A stretch of 64,000 nucleotides of DNA from Clostridiales bacterium (lineage in GTDB: Bacteria; Bacillota; Clostridia; Oscillospirales; Oscillospiraceae): assembly GCA_025757645.1 (NCBI GenBank), contig CP107216.1:1797501-1861500 (forward strand), given 5' to 3'. Shown here piece after piece: positions 49,353 through 57,661 of this stretch. The number at the start of each line of letters is the position of its first letter. Positions within the stretch are counted from its first letter, which is position 1. Below the pieces are notes generated by a model. That model had not been told where the DNA came from and ran no database searches. It saw only the letters and a program-made list of their open reading frames with translations. Position numbers and translations under genes: made by a program.

Positions 49353-52300
49353 ATGAAACCTGAACTGCGCGCAGCGCTGGCCGAAAAGGGCCGCTGCGAC
49401 CTGCCCGGCGTGCTGCTGGCGGCCGCCGAGTGCGCACCGCTGGCCAAGACCGGCGGCCTTGCAGACGTCGTCGGCACACTGCCGAAAAGTCTGGCCGCGC
49501 TCGGCTTTGACGCACGCATCATCACGCCGTACCACCGCGTGATCAAGGAAAAATACGCATCCCAGGTCACGCACCTGACAGATTTTTATATCGATCTCGG
49601 CTGGCGGCATCAGTACGTCGGCATCGAGCGGCTGCTGCTCGACGGCATCGTCATCTACCTCGTGGACAACGAGTTTTATTTCGGCGACCGCATTTACCTC
49701 GGCGGCGAGGCCGAGGGCGAGCAGTATGCGTTTTTCGCCCGCGCGATCCTGGAGGCGCTGCCCCGGCTGGACTTCACGCCCGAGATCCTGCACTGCAACG
49801 ACTGGCACACGGCCGTGCTGCCCATGCTGATGAAAACACAGTACGCCGGCAGGATGCAGTCGCGCATGCAGACGCTGCTGACGATCCACAACATCGCCTA
49901 TCAGGGCAAGTTCTCGTTCGAATTCGTGCAGGACCTGCTCGGCATCGACGCGCGCTATTACACGCCGGAATTCATGGAGCTCAACGGCTGCGCGAACCTG
50001 CTCAAGGCCGGCTGCGTCTTTGCCGACCACATCAACACCGTCAGCCCGAGCTACGCCGGTGAGATCCGCACGGCGGCCTACGGCGAGGGGCTCGAGGGCA
50101 TTCTCAACGCCCGGCAGCACCAGCTGTCCGGCATCCTCAACGGCATCGACACCGCCGTCTTTGACCCCGCACACGACGGCGGCATCGCCGCGCCCTACTC
50201 CGCCGACGACCTGAGCGGCAAGGCCGCCTGCCGCGCCGCGCTGTGCCGGGAGCTCGGTCTCGAGATCGGCGCGCACACGCCCATCGTCGCCATGGTCACG
50301 CGCATGACGCCGCAAAAGGGCTTCGACCTGGTGCAGTGCGTGCTCGACGAGCTCATGGACAGCGAGGACATGGCGTTCGTGCTCCTCGGCACGGGCAACG
50401 CCGAATATGAGGACTTTATGCGCGGCGCCGAGTGGCGGCACAAGGGCCGCCTGTGCGCCTACATCGGCTACGACGAGGCGCTGTCGCACCGCGTGTACGC
50501 GGGCAGCGATTTTCTGCTCATGCCGTCGAGCTTCGAGCCATGCGGCCTGTCGCAGATGATCGCCATGCGTTACGGCACGCTGCCGATTGTGCGCGAGACC
50601 GGCGGCCTGCGCGACAGCGTGCAGCCGTATAACCGGTTCACCGGCGAGGGCACCGGCTTCTCGTTTGCCAACTTCAACGCCTACGAGCTGGCGGACACGA
50701 TCCGCCGTGCGCTCGCGCTCTATCACGACGATCATGACGCCTACTGCCGCGTGCAGCGGCAGGCCATGTCGCAGGACTTCAGCTTCACGCGCTCGGCCGA
50801 GGACTACGCGCACCTGTATCTGCTCCTGCTGCCGGAGGACACCACGCCGAAGCACGACGCGGCCGACGAGGCCTTCCGCAGCCCGATCGGCGCGCTCGAG
50901 ACCGGTGCGGCCGTGCGCCTCGCTTTCGCGGACACGGAGGCGCTCGTGTTCGACGCCGCCGTGGAACTCTACGGCGATGCGTACAGCGACACCGTCGCCA
51001 TGACGCAGACGGCCGCCGGCTTTGAAGCGGCCGTGACCATGCCCGCCGCGCCGCAGGCGCTGCGCTACCGCTTCCGGCTCGCGTGCAACGACGGCGGCAT
51101 CCGCTGGCTGTGCGCCGCGCCGGACGGCCGGCACGCCCGGCTGTGCGACGCACCGGGTGACGGCTGGCGTCTGACGGTCTATCGCGCCGGATTCACGACC
51201 CCGGCATGGTTTCGCACCGGCGTGATGTATCAGATCTTCCCCGACCGCTTCGCGCGCGACAGCTCTGCCACCGCGCAGCGCGGCATGGAGCACCACCGCC
51301 GCATGGGCCAGACCGTGCACTGCCACGCCGGCTGGGACGAACCCGTCGAGTGGCAGGCCAACACGCCGGAGGGCGAATACGCACCGGTGGATTTCTACGG
51401 CGGCACTCTGCGCGGCATCGCCGACCGGCTGCACTACCTGCAGAAGCTCGGCGTGACGGTGCTGTACCTCAACCCGATCTTCGAGAGCGCTTCCAACCAC
51501 CGGTACGACACCGGCGATTACCGGAAGGTCGACCCCATCCTCGGCACGAACGCGGACTTCAAGAAGCTCTGCGCGGCCGCGGCGGACTGCGGCATCCGCA
51601 TCGTGCTCGACGGCGTGTTCGCTCACACGGGCGCTGACAGCCGGTACTTCAACCGCTTCCGGCATTACCCCGGCTGCGGCGCGTACAACAGCCGCAGTTC
51701 CGTCTATGCGCGCTGGTACAGCTTCGCGCACTACCCCGACGACTACAAGTGCTGGTGGGATTTCAAAGACCTGCCCGCCGTCAATGCCGCCAATCCCGAC
51801 TGGCGCAAATATATGATCACCGGCGAGCGCAGCATCGTCAAGACCTGGCTGCGCGACGGCGCGTCCGGCTGGCGGCTGGACGTGGCCGACGAACTGCCGG
51901 ACGATGTGCTGCGCGGCATGCGCAGCGCTGCCAAAGAAACCGACCCCGACAGCGTGCTCCTCGGTGAGGTCTGGGAGGACGCCGTGACGAAGGTCAGCTA
52001 CGGCGAGCGGCGGCAGTACGCGCTCGGCGACGCGCTCGACAGCGTCATGAACTATCCCCTGCGCGACGGACTGGTGACGTTCCTGACCGGGCGCAGCACG
52101 GCGCGCGCGCTTGCCGACCTGCTGCTGAGCCAGCGGCTGAACTATCCGCGGCCGCTGTACTACGCGCTCATGAACCTGACGGCAAGCCATGACGTGGCGC
52201 GCACGCGCTCGGCGCTGGCGCTGGACTTTGACCCCCGCAGCCGCACGCGCGCGGAGCTTGCGGCGCTCGAGATCACGGACGCCATGGCCGCACGCGGCGC

Positions 52301-52844
52301 GCAGCTGCAGGTTCTGGCGGCAGCCGTGCAGTTCTGGCTGCCGGGCATCCCGTCGATCTACTACGGCGACGAGGCCGGTATGCAGGGCCTGTGCGACCCG
52401 TTCAACCGCGCGCCGCTGCAGATGTGCGACACGCAGATGCTGCAGTGGTACGCACAGCTGACAGCCCTGCGCCATGCGCACCCGGCGCTCACGCGCGGCG
52501 AGGTCGCCGTGTTCGCCCCGGCGGGCGACGTGCTGTGTGTTCTGCGCGTCATCGCGGGCACGCGAGACGCCTTCGGCGAGGAAGCAGAGGACGAGGCGCT
52601 GCTGCTGATCGTCAACCGCGCGGCGCACCCGGTGCGCTGCCACGTGGAGCTCACCTGCCCCGGCGCCGGCCTGTGCGAAGAGACAAGGCTGGCCTTCGTG
52701 CGCAGCGAATACGACTGCGCCGCCGACTGCACCGACGATACCCACATTGCCATCCACGACGGCGTGGGCGCATTTGACCTGCCGCCCCATGCCGCAAAAA
52801 TCTACAGATTGGAGAACCGACATGGAACTGAAACTGGATCGTAA
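49353..52844 (+). CDS. glgA: Fusion: glycogen synthase (GT5) + GH13 alpha-glycosidase
   Basis: A single 1163-residue frame. Residues 1-490 are ADP-glucose-type glycogen synthase: KTGGL at 32-36, the HCNDWHTAVLP segment, TIHNIAYQGKF, VTRMTPQKGFDL and the C-lobe SSFEPCGLSQMIAMRYG. Residues about 500-610 form a beta-sandwich like the N-domain of neopullulanases. Residues about 625-1150 are a GH13 barrel with DGVFAHTG, GWRLDVADEL (Asp843), LLGEVWED (Glu872) and TASHDVAR (His946-Asp947), so all catalytic residues are present. One protein would both elongate and trim or disproportionate glucan. No stop codon or frameshift separates the parts. Confidence 0.93.
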   Translation: MKPELRAALAEKGRCDLPGVLLAAAECAPLAKTGGLADVVGTLPKSLAALGFDARIITPYHRVIKEKYASQVTHLTDFYIDLGWRHQYVGIERLLLDGIVIYLVDNEFYFGDRIYLGGEAEGEQYAFFARAILEALPRLDFTPEILHCNDWHTAVLPMLMKTQYAGRMQSRMQTLLTIHNIAYQGKFSFEFVQDLLGIDARYYTPEFMELNGCANLLKAGCVFADHINTVSPSYAGEIRTAAYGEGLEGILNARQHQLSGILNGIDTAVFDPAHDGGIAAPYSADDLSGKAACRAALCRELGLEIGAHTPIVAMVTRMTPQKGFDLVQCVLDELMDSEDMAFVLLGTGNAEYEDFMRGAEWRHKGRLCAYIGYDEALSHRVYAGSDFLLMPSSFEPCGLSQMIAMRYGTLPIVRETGGLRDSVQPYNRFTGEGTGFSFANFNAYELADTIRRALALYHDDHDAYCRVQRQAMSQDFSFTRSAEDYAHLYLLLLPEDTTPKHDAADEAFRSPIGALETGAAVRLAFADTEALVFDAAVELYGDAYSDTVAMTQTAAGFEAAVTMPAAPQALRYRFRLACNDGGIRWLCAAPDGRHARLCDAPGDGWRLTVYRAGFTTPAWFRTGVMYQIFPDRFARDSSATAQRGMEHHRRMGQTVHCHAGWDEPVEWQANTPEGEYAPVDFYGGTLRGIADRLHYLQKLGVTVLYLNPIFESASNHRYDTGDYRKVDPILGTNADFKKLCAAAADCGIRIVLDGVFAHTGADSRYFNRFRHYPGCGAYNSRSSVYARWYSFAHYPDDYKCWWDFKDLPAVNAANPDWRKYMITGERSIVKTWLRDGASGWRLDVADELPDDVLRGMRSAAKETDPDSVLLGEVWEDAVTKVSYGERRQYALGDALDSVMNYPLRDGLVTFLTGRSTARALADLLLSQRLNYPRPLYYALMNLTASHDVARTRSALALDFDPRSRTRAELAALEITDAMAARGAQLQVLAAAVQFWLPGIPSIYYGDEAGMQGLCDPFNRAPLQMCDTQMLQWYAQLTALRHAHPALTRGEVAVFAPAGDVLCVLRVIAGTRDAFGEEAEDEALLLIVNRAAHPVRCHVELTCPGAGLCEETRLAFVRSEYDCAADCTDDTHIAIHDGVGAFDLPPHAAKIYRLENRHGTETGS

Positions 52845-54141
52845 CAAAACCTATGGTCTGGCGCTTGAGGGCGGCGGCGCGAAGGGCGCTTACCAGATCG
52901 GCGCGTGGAAAGCCCTGCGCGAGGCGGGCATCCGCTTTTCCGCCGTGTCCGGCACGTCCGTCGGTGCGCTCAACGGCGCCATGATCGTCATGGACGACCT
53001 GGAAAAGGCCGAAAACGTCTGGAACAATATCCACTTTTCCCAGGTCATGGACGTGGACGACGAGGAAATGCGCCGGCTCATGAACCGCGACATCCCGCTC
53101 TCCGAGCTCAAGAGCACGCTGCGCAGCGTGGCCGACATCGTGCGCAACCGCGGCTTTGACGTGACGCCGCTGCGCAACTGGGTCGCTGAGGTCGTGGACG
53201 CGGACAAAATCTGCCATTCCGACACGGACTTTTTCATCGTCACCTACTCGCTGTCCGACCATCAGGAGCTGGAGCTCAAAGCCTCCGACCTTGACGAGGA
53301 CGAACTGTGCGATATGCTGCTCGCAAGCGCGTACCTGCCGGCATTCCGGTTGGAAAAGCTTGGCGGCAAATATTACGCCGACGGCGGCGTACAGGACGTG
53401 GTACCAATCCACGCGCTGGTGGAAAACGGCTGCAAGGACATCATTGCCCTGCGCATCTTCGGCTTCGGCATCGAAAAGCGCTTCCGCATTCCGGACGACG
53501 TGCATGTGACGACGATCGGGCCGACGGTCGATCTCGGCAACATTCTGAACTTCGACGCCGAGCAGAGCCGCAAGAACATGCGCCTCGGCTACTTTGACGC
53601 CCAGCGCGTGCTCTACGGTCTCTACGGCAGCACGTATTATATCGACCGCACCATGTCCGAGGACGCGGCGCGCCAGCAGCTGCTCGAATACCTCGGGACG
53701 GATGATGGCTCGCTGCGCACGTTCCACGAAAAGACGCTGCCGCAGATCGCCAAGGCGCTCAAATGCGATGGTGATTACTACGACCTGCTCATCGCCGTGC
53801 TCGAGCACGACGCAAAGGAGCTTGGCATCGCGTCCGAGCGCATCATGACGGACATGGAGCTGCTACAGGCGATCCTCAGCCAGCCGGAACCGCCGGAGGC
53901 CATTCTGCCCGCGCAGGGATCTGACACCCCGGCGGAAACGGAGCCGGAGGCCGCCGATGACACGCAGGCCGCCGCGCCCAAAGCCGCCGAAGAAGTCGCG
54001 GCCAAGGCCGCCGAGCTGTCGCAGGACATTGAAAAGCACATCAACCGTCTCCTCGGCAAGATACGGCCGCGCCGCAACCGGCCCGGCACGGCGGAAAACG
54101 CTGCGCCGGAAGCCGACGCAGACGTGCCGGAAAAAGAATGA
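52822..54141 (+). CDS. Patatin-like phospholipase
   Basis: Predicted lipid acyl hydrolase with a Ser-Asp dyad. The 439-residue protein starts with LALEGGGAKGAYQIGAW (oxyanion hole), then GTSVGALNG (nucleophile Ser46) and YYADGGVQDVVP (Asp187). Residues 230-345 are an uncharacterised helical region. The last 90 residues are Ala/Glu/Pro-rich and low-complexity, with a basic end (KIRPRRNR). No signal peptide. The ATG at 52822 (GGAGAA upstream) lies inside the end of the glgA fusion gene, a 23-nt overlap, so it is translationally linked to glycogen genes. The reason for this pairing is unknown. Confidence 0.92.
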   Translation: MELKLDRNKTYGLALEGGGAKGAYQIGAWKALREAGIRFSAVSGTSVGALNGAMIVMDDLEKAENVWNNIHFSQVMDVDDEEMRRLMNRDIPLSELKSTLRSVADIVRNRGFDVTPLRNWVAEVVDADKICHSDTDFFIVTYSLSDHQELELKASDLDEDELCDMLLASAYLPAFRLEKLGGKYYADGGVQDVVPIHALVENGCKDIIALRIFGFGIEKRFRIPDDVHVTTIGPTVDLGNILNFDAEQSRKNMRLGYFDAQRVLYGLYGSTYYIDRTMSEDAARQQLLEYLGTDDGSLRTFHEKTLPQIAKALKCDGDYYDLLIAVLEHDAKELGIASERIMTDMELLQAILSQPEPPEAILPAQGSDTPAETEPEAADDTQAAAPKAAEEVAAKAAELSQDIEKHINRLLGKIRPRRNRPGTAENAAPEADADVPEKE

Positions 54142-54148
54142 ACGCACC

Positions 54149-54176
54149 GGGGCGGCCGCACGGCCGCCCCATTTTT
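54149..54176 (+). terminator. terminator of the glg-patatin operon
   Basis: A perfect 10-bp stem GGGGCGGCCG / CGGCCGCCCC followed by ATTTTT, 7 nt after the patatin stop. Confidence 0.85.
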
Positions 54177-54238
54177 GAGCTGCGGAGCGCCCGAAACCGG
54201 TTGGAAATCATGGATTTTCACGGGCCGCGGGTTTCCGC

Positions 54239-54267
54239 TTGCAAATGTTGATGATCTCTGGTATGAT
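54239..54267 (+). promoter_or_regulatory. sigma-A promoter of the ZIP transporter gene
   Basis: TTGCAA (54239-54244) and TATGAT (54262-54267), 17 bp apart. The operator begins 7 nt after the -10 box and so covers the transcription start. Confidence 0.65.
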
Positions 54268-54274
54268 GCTTATT

Positions 54275-54292
54275 AGTTAGAGCTATCTAACT
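54275..54292 (+). promoter_or_regulatory. palindromic operator, site A (metal regulon)
   Basis: AGTTAGA-N4-TCTAACT, a perfect 7-bp inverted repeat preceded by TTATT. It resembles DtxR-type operators (TTAGGTTAG / CTAACCTAA). Similar sites precede the ZinT-like gene (site B) and the DtxR-like gene (site C). Confidence 0.65.
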
Positions 54293-54333
54293 TACGAAAA
54301 CAACCTAATCCATAGCAAAAAGGAAGCTGTCTT

Positions 54334-55110
54334 ATGCAAACATTTTGGGGGATCCTGATCCCGTTTCTCGGCACCGCGCTGGGCGCGGCGTGCGTGTTCT
54401 TTATGAAGAAAGCGCTCAGTGACGCCGTGCAGCGCTCGCTGACCGGTTTCGCCGCCGGTGTGATGGTGGCGGCTTCGGTCTGGAGCTTGCTGATCCCGGC
54501 GATCGAGCAGTCGGCAGGTATGGGGAAGCTCTCGTTCCTCCCCGCCTTTCTGGGCTTCTGGCTCGGCATCCTGTTTCTGCTCGCGCTGGATCACATCATC
54601 CCGCACCTGCACGCGAACAGCGCCCAGGCCGAAGGGCCGAAGAGCCGCCTGCAGCGCACGACGATGATGGTGCTGGCCGTGACGCTGCACAACATCCCGG
54701 AGGGCATGGCCGTCGGCGTGGTATACGCCGGGTACCGCTCCGGCAGCGCGCAGATCACGGCGGCCGGTGCGCTGGCCCTGTCGCTGGGCATCGCCATTCA
54801 GAACTTCCCGGAAGGGGCGATCATCTCCATGCCGCTGCGGGCGGAGGGCATGAAAAAAGGCAGAGCCTTCTGCGGCGGCGTGCTTTCCGGCGTGGTAGAG
54901 CCCATCGGCGCCGTGCTGACGATTCTGGCGGCACAGCTCGTTGTCCCTGCGCTGCCGTATCTGCTCAGTTTTGCTGCCGGAGCCATGCTCTATGTCGTGG
55001 TGGAAGAGCTGATCCCGGAGATGTCGCAGGGCGATCACTCCAATATCGGCACGGTGTTTTTCGCCGTGGGCTTCAGCATCATGATGATGCTGGACGTGGC
55101 GCTCGGATAA
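54334..55110 (+). CDS. ZIP-family metal transporter
   Basis: Imports zinc or another divalent metal across the membrane. The 258-residue protein has eight transmembrane segments and the ZIP/GufA hallmark helices TLHNIPEGMAVGV (helix IV) and ALSLGIAIQNFPEGAIISMP (helix V), whose His, Asn, Glu and Pro residues line the metal path. EEL in VVVEELIPEM is also typical. A short His-containing loop (HIIPHLHANS) sits between helices III and IV. It is controlled by a promoter with a DtxR-like operator and lies opposite a ZinT-like lipoprotein. Confidence 0.94.
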   Translation: MQTFWGILIPFLGTALGAACVFFMKKALSDAVQRSLTGFAAGVMVAASVWSLLIPAIEQSAGMGKLSFLPAFLGFWLGILFLLALDHIIPHLHANSAQAEGPKSRLQRTTMMVLAVTLHNIPEGMAVGVVYAGYRSGSAQITAAGALALSLGIAIQNFPEGAIISMPLRAEGMKKGRAFCGGVLSGVVEPIGAVLTILAAQLVVPALPYLLSFAAGAMLYVVVEELIPEMSQGDHSNIGTVFFAVGFSIMMMLDVALG

Positions 55111-55116
55111 ACAACA

Positions 55117-55160
55117 AAAACCACATCCGCCGGTCCGAATGGACCGGCGGATGTGGTTTT
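55117..55160. terminator. bidirectional terminator between ZIP and ZinT-like genes
   Basis: A perfect 20-bp stem (55117-55136 with 55141-55160) beginning with AAAA and ending with TTTT. Confidence 0.9.
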
Positions 55161-55174
55161 GCTTTCGGTATCTC

Positions 55175-55891
55175 TTACTTCGATTCCGGCAGGTTTTCCG
55201 TCGCAAAGAGCGTGATCACGTTCTTCAGCGTCTCCTGATCGTAATCCTCGGCGATCGCAGATGCGTTCCAGTAAGCATAATCGCCCTCGAACCAGCTCTG
55301 CAGGTCATCGAGATCCTCCGCATAGCGGAACTCCAGGTGATAGGTGGTCGCCATCGTGTCCGGAGAGAAGGCAAAGTAGGTGAATTCACCGGAGTTTTCG
55401 TCCTCGCTCTGATAGAAAATGAAGCCGTTTTCATTTTCCTTGTCCAGCTTTCGATAAGTGTGGGAGAAAACTTCCTTGCCCTGCGCGTCCAGACCGGTGA
55501 TCTTGTGGCCGTCCATCACGAACTTCGAAACCCCGCCCAGGAAATAGCAGTCGAAGGCCATGCTGTCCGGATCGGCCGCATATTTTTCGGCAGCGTCTGC
55601 GCCGTAGATCTTTGCCGTGCACATCCCGAGCAGCTTGTCCGTGGCGGCGTCCGCATTGTCCTCGCCCACCAGCGGCGCGGTGGCATCATGCCAGATGCTC
55701 CGGTAATCCGCCTTCGACAGCTCCGGGAACAGCTCCACATACGTCCCGCTGATGGTCGTCAGGTAGTCATCCGTGACCGTCTGCTGATTGGCCGCCGAGG
55801 GGGTGTTCGTGTCCGCTTTGGTCTGTCCGCAGCCGACGACCGACAGCAGGCAGATCACGCACATCAAAAATGCAGCAATTCTCTGTTTCAT
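55175..55891 (-). CDS. ZinT/YodA-like metal-binding lipoprotein
   Basis: Predicted surface-attached zinc-capturing protein. The 238-residue protein has a lipoprotein signal (CVICLLSVVGCGQ; Cys near 21). The body resembles the ZinT lipocalin-like domain also found at the C-terminus of AdcA: IWHDATAPLVGEDN, GLDAQGKEVFSHTYRKLDK, and the domain end ATTYHLEFRYAEDLDDLQSW with YAYWNASAI, parallel to the FHLFFG...WPTYYP end of ZinT. The usual His-rich metal loop is poorly preserved, so the metal is uncertain. GGAGG precedes ATG, and operator site B covers its start region. Confidence 0.72.
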   Translation of the reverse strand: MKQRIAAFLMCVICLLSVVGCGQTKADTNTPSAANQQTVTDDYLTTISGTYVELFPELSKADYRSIWHDATAPLVGEDNADAATDKLLGMCTAKIYGADAAEKYAADPDSMAFDCYFLGGVSKFVMDGHKITGLDAQGKEVFSHTYRKLDKENENGFIFYQSEDENSGEFTYFAFSPDTMATTYHLEFRYAEDLDDLQSWFEGDYAYWNASAIAEDYDQETLKNVITLFATENLPESK

Positions 55892-55909
55892 TGTATACCT
55901 CCTGTTATT

Positions 55910-55927
55910 AGTTAGTCTCGTCTAACC
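55910..55927 (-). promoter_or_regulatory. palindromic operator, site B
   Basis: Plus-strand AGTTAGT-N4-TCTAACC preceded by TTATT, that is GGTTAGA-N4-ACTAACT on the transcribed side. It starts 7 nt after a TAGACT -10-like box, the same spacing as at the ZIP promoter. The -35 is weak. Confidence 0.6.
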
Positions 55928-55960
55928 AGCAGGAAGTCTACCATATTGTGCCGCCCCGGG

Positions 55961-56938
55961 CTACTCCGTTTTGGTTTCACTGCTCCGTTTTGACGCATGC
56001 TTTGCATGGGCGCGGTACTGCGACGGCGTCGCGCCATAGCGTGCCTTGAAGCACGCGGAAAACTTACTGGCATTGTCATACCCCGCAGCCTGCGCGATCT
56101 GTGTCACCGGCTTTGCGCTGCGCACCAACTCCACTGCGGCCTGTTCCAGCCGGTACTCCTTGATATAGTGATACACCGGAACGCCATAGACCCGCTTGAA
56201 AATTTTTTGCAGGTGGGACACCGAGATCTCGTGCTCCGCCGCCAGCTGCGACAGCGAGACATACCCCTCCCGGTCGGTCAGCAGATGATCCCGGAGATGC
56301 CGGGCCAGCTCTGCCTGCCTGACTGAGCAGTACGGGTCGGCTGCGGATTCGCGGGGAACACGGCCGAGCAGCATCAGCAGCTCCAGCACCTTGAGCTGCA
56401 GGAAGCCGGGATCCAGATAGGCAATGCTTTCATACAATTCCCGAAACACGTGCTCACAGCGCGGCCCGGCCGGGCCGTATGTATACCACTTACTGCCCAG
56501 GAGGTTGCGATTGAGCGCGGAAAAGTCCACGGAAAGCGCCGGCGCGTTCCGCGCGATCCAGCGCCGGGCGGCATCCGGAGCTACCTCCAGGCAGATGCCT
56601 TCGTAATAGCCCAGCGGAAAGTGCGACTCCGACATCGTGCCGTGCACGCCGTCGTAACAGCTGATGGCCATATCTCCCGGCTTGAGCAGAACATGATCCC
56701 GCAGAGAAAACCGGGTCTCAAAGCGCCCGTTGGCGCAGAAATTGATCTCCAGCATCCCGATCTGCGTGCGGATCTCCGTATAGGAGCCCATCTCCAGCCG
56801 CAGGCACATGGCGCTCACACCGTCCAGCAGCGGATAGAGGTGGATCTCTCCGTTTCCGTCCGCGTTTTCAAAGCCGCCGGCCTGCCCGTCCGGGCCGAAA
56901 GCGGCGGCCGCCTCGCCATGATACACGATCTCGATCAC
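55961..56938 (-). CDS. AraC-family transcriptional regulator
   Basis: Ligand-responsive activator or repressor. The 325-residue protein has an N-terminal sensing region (about 1-210) and a C-terminal double helix-turn-helix (about 225-310; LSQLAAEHEISVSHLQKIFKRVYG and ITQIAQAAGYDNASKFSACFKARYGATPSQYR, in part). The N-terminal layout (GDMAISCYDGVHGT, GYYEGICLEV) recalls clostridial AraC regulators next to metal or siderophore genes. The start is GTG at 56936-56938 with GGAGGAG upstream. It follows the DtxR-like gene by 62 nt, so both may be co-transcribed. Confidence 0.9.
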   Translation of the reverse strand: MIEIVYHGEAAAAFGPDGQAGGFENADGNGEIHLYPLLDGVSAMCLRLEMGSYTEIRTQIGMLEINFCANGRFETRFSLRDHVLLKPGDMAISCYDGVHGTMSESHFPLGYYEGICLEVAPDAARRWIARNAPALSVDFSALNRNLLGSKWYTYGPAGPRCEHVFRELYESIAYLDPGFLQLKVLELLMLLGRVPRESAADPYCSVRQAELARHLRDHLLTDREGYVSLSQLAAEHEISVSHLQKIFKRVYGVPVYHYIKEYRLEQAAVELVRSAKPVTQIAQAAGYDNASKFSACFKARYGATPSQYRAHAKHASKRSSETKTE

Positions 56939-57000
56939 GCGCGCTCCTCCTTTCCTTGCGTACTCTGTCATGAGGCCGTCGGGCGGCCCGCCGGGTCATC

Positions 57001-57651
57001 TCAGCGTACAGGATCTTCACATTCCCCGCGCAGCGTCCGGATCAGCACGGTATAGGAGATGCCAAGGCAGGTGCACATCGCCGCATAAATGCAGACCAAA
57101 ACGGCCGGAATGCAAAACCACGCGCTGACTCTGACTGCTAGCGCCACAAGCGCCGCAAATACGACCCAACTGAGCACGCTGCCCACGAGCATGGGGCGGC
57201 AGATGGTCTCGCTGATCGCCAACTCCTCCGCCGGCGTGTAGAGCCGGAAGGCGTGCTCGCTACGGATGAGCGCCCAGGCATAGGCGTCGTGCATGGCGCT
57301 GTCGATGTCCAGGCCCTCATAGAGCAGGTGGTTGAGCACGACGTTCGTGCGCGCCTCATAACAGGCCGCGCGCGCCCGCCCGGCCTCCGTCAGGCAGGGG
57401 CGGCGCGGGTCGCTCCGGTCGAGCAGGCCCTCGCGCTCGAGCGCCATGAAGATGCGGCTGACCTTCTGCTTCCCCTCGCCGAGCACACCGGCAAGGCCCG
57501 TGACCGTGCAGGTTTTGGGATCTTCATTGAGGAAGCTGAGTAGGACGCGAAGTTTCAGAATATCAGTGATTCCGGCATAAAAGGCTTGACTCCTTTTCAG
57601 ATTTGCCCCGGAACAGGGCGTTTTGTGCCCCCAAAACGCAGTTAGATACAA
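57001..57651 (-). CDS. DtxR-like regulator with C-terminal transmembrane helices; start codon unresolved
   Basis: The open frame encodes a winged helix-turn-helix (about residues 28-85 of the longest frame; ILKLRVLLSFL, GLAGVLGEGKQKVSRIFMALEREG in part), followed by LTEAGRARAACYEARTNVVLNHLLYEGLDIDSAMHDAYAWA (in part), which resembles the DtxR/MntR dimerisation domain. The usual metal ligand residues there (E-x-x-E-H) are not kept (AYAWALI). Two transmembrane helices follow (about 155-175 and 180-202) and a short tail. The 5' limit given is an in-frame TTG without ribosome binding site, inside operator site C. The good AAAAGGAGT leads to an ATG in another frame. Function as metal sensor is inference. 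Confidence 0.6.
   Translation of the reverse strand: MYLTAFWGHKTPCSGANLKRSQAFYAGITDILKLRVLLSFLNEDPKTCTVTGLAGVLGEGKQKVSRIFMALEREGLLDRSDPRRPCLTEAGRARAACYEARTNVVLNHLLYEGLDIDSAMHDAYAWALIRSEHAFRLYTPAEELAISETICRPMLVGSVLSWVVFAALVALAVRVSAWFCIPAVLVCIYAAMCTCLGISYTVLIRTLRGECEDPVR
57555..57578 (-). CDS. possible 7-codon upstream ORF before the DtxR-like frame
   Basis: ATG at 57576-57578, 10 nt after AAAAGGAGT, reads MPESLIF and stops at TGA. It overlaps, out of frame, the beginning of the helix-turn-helix coding region. It could be a leader peptide, a mark of a frameshift mutation or a sequencing error. Confidence 0.35.
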   Translation of the reverse strand: MPESLIF

Positions 57652-57656
57652 CTAAT
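57640..57656 (-). promoter_or_regulatory. operator-like inverted repeat, site C
   Basis: ATTAGTT-GTA-TCTAACT on the minus strand, related to sites A and B but with a shorter centre. It begins 5 nt after the -10 box of the DtxR-like gene. Confidence 0.5.
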
Positions 57657-57661
57657 CATGC

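Noticed and set aside
49326..52847. 1173-codon minus-strand open frame
   Set aside because: It is antisense to the glgA-GH13 fusion. The composition (Arg, Val, His-rich) lacks any motif.
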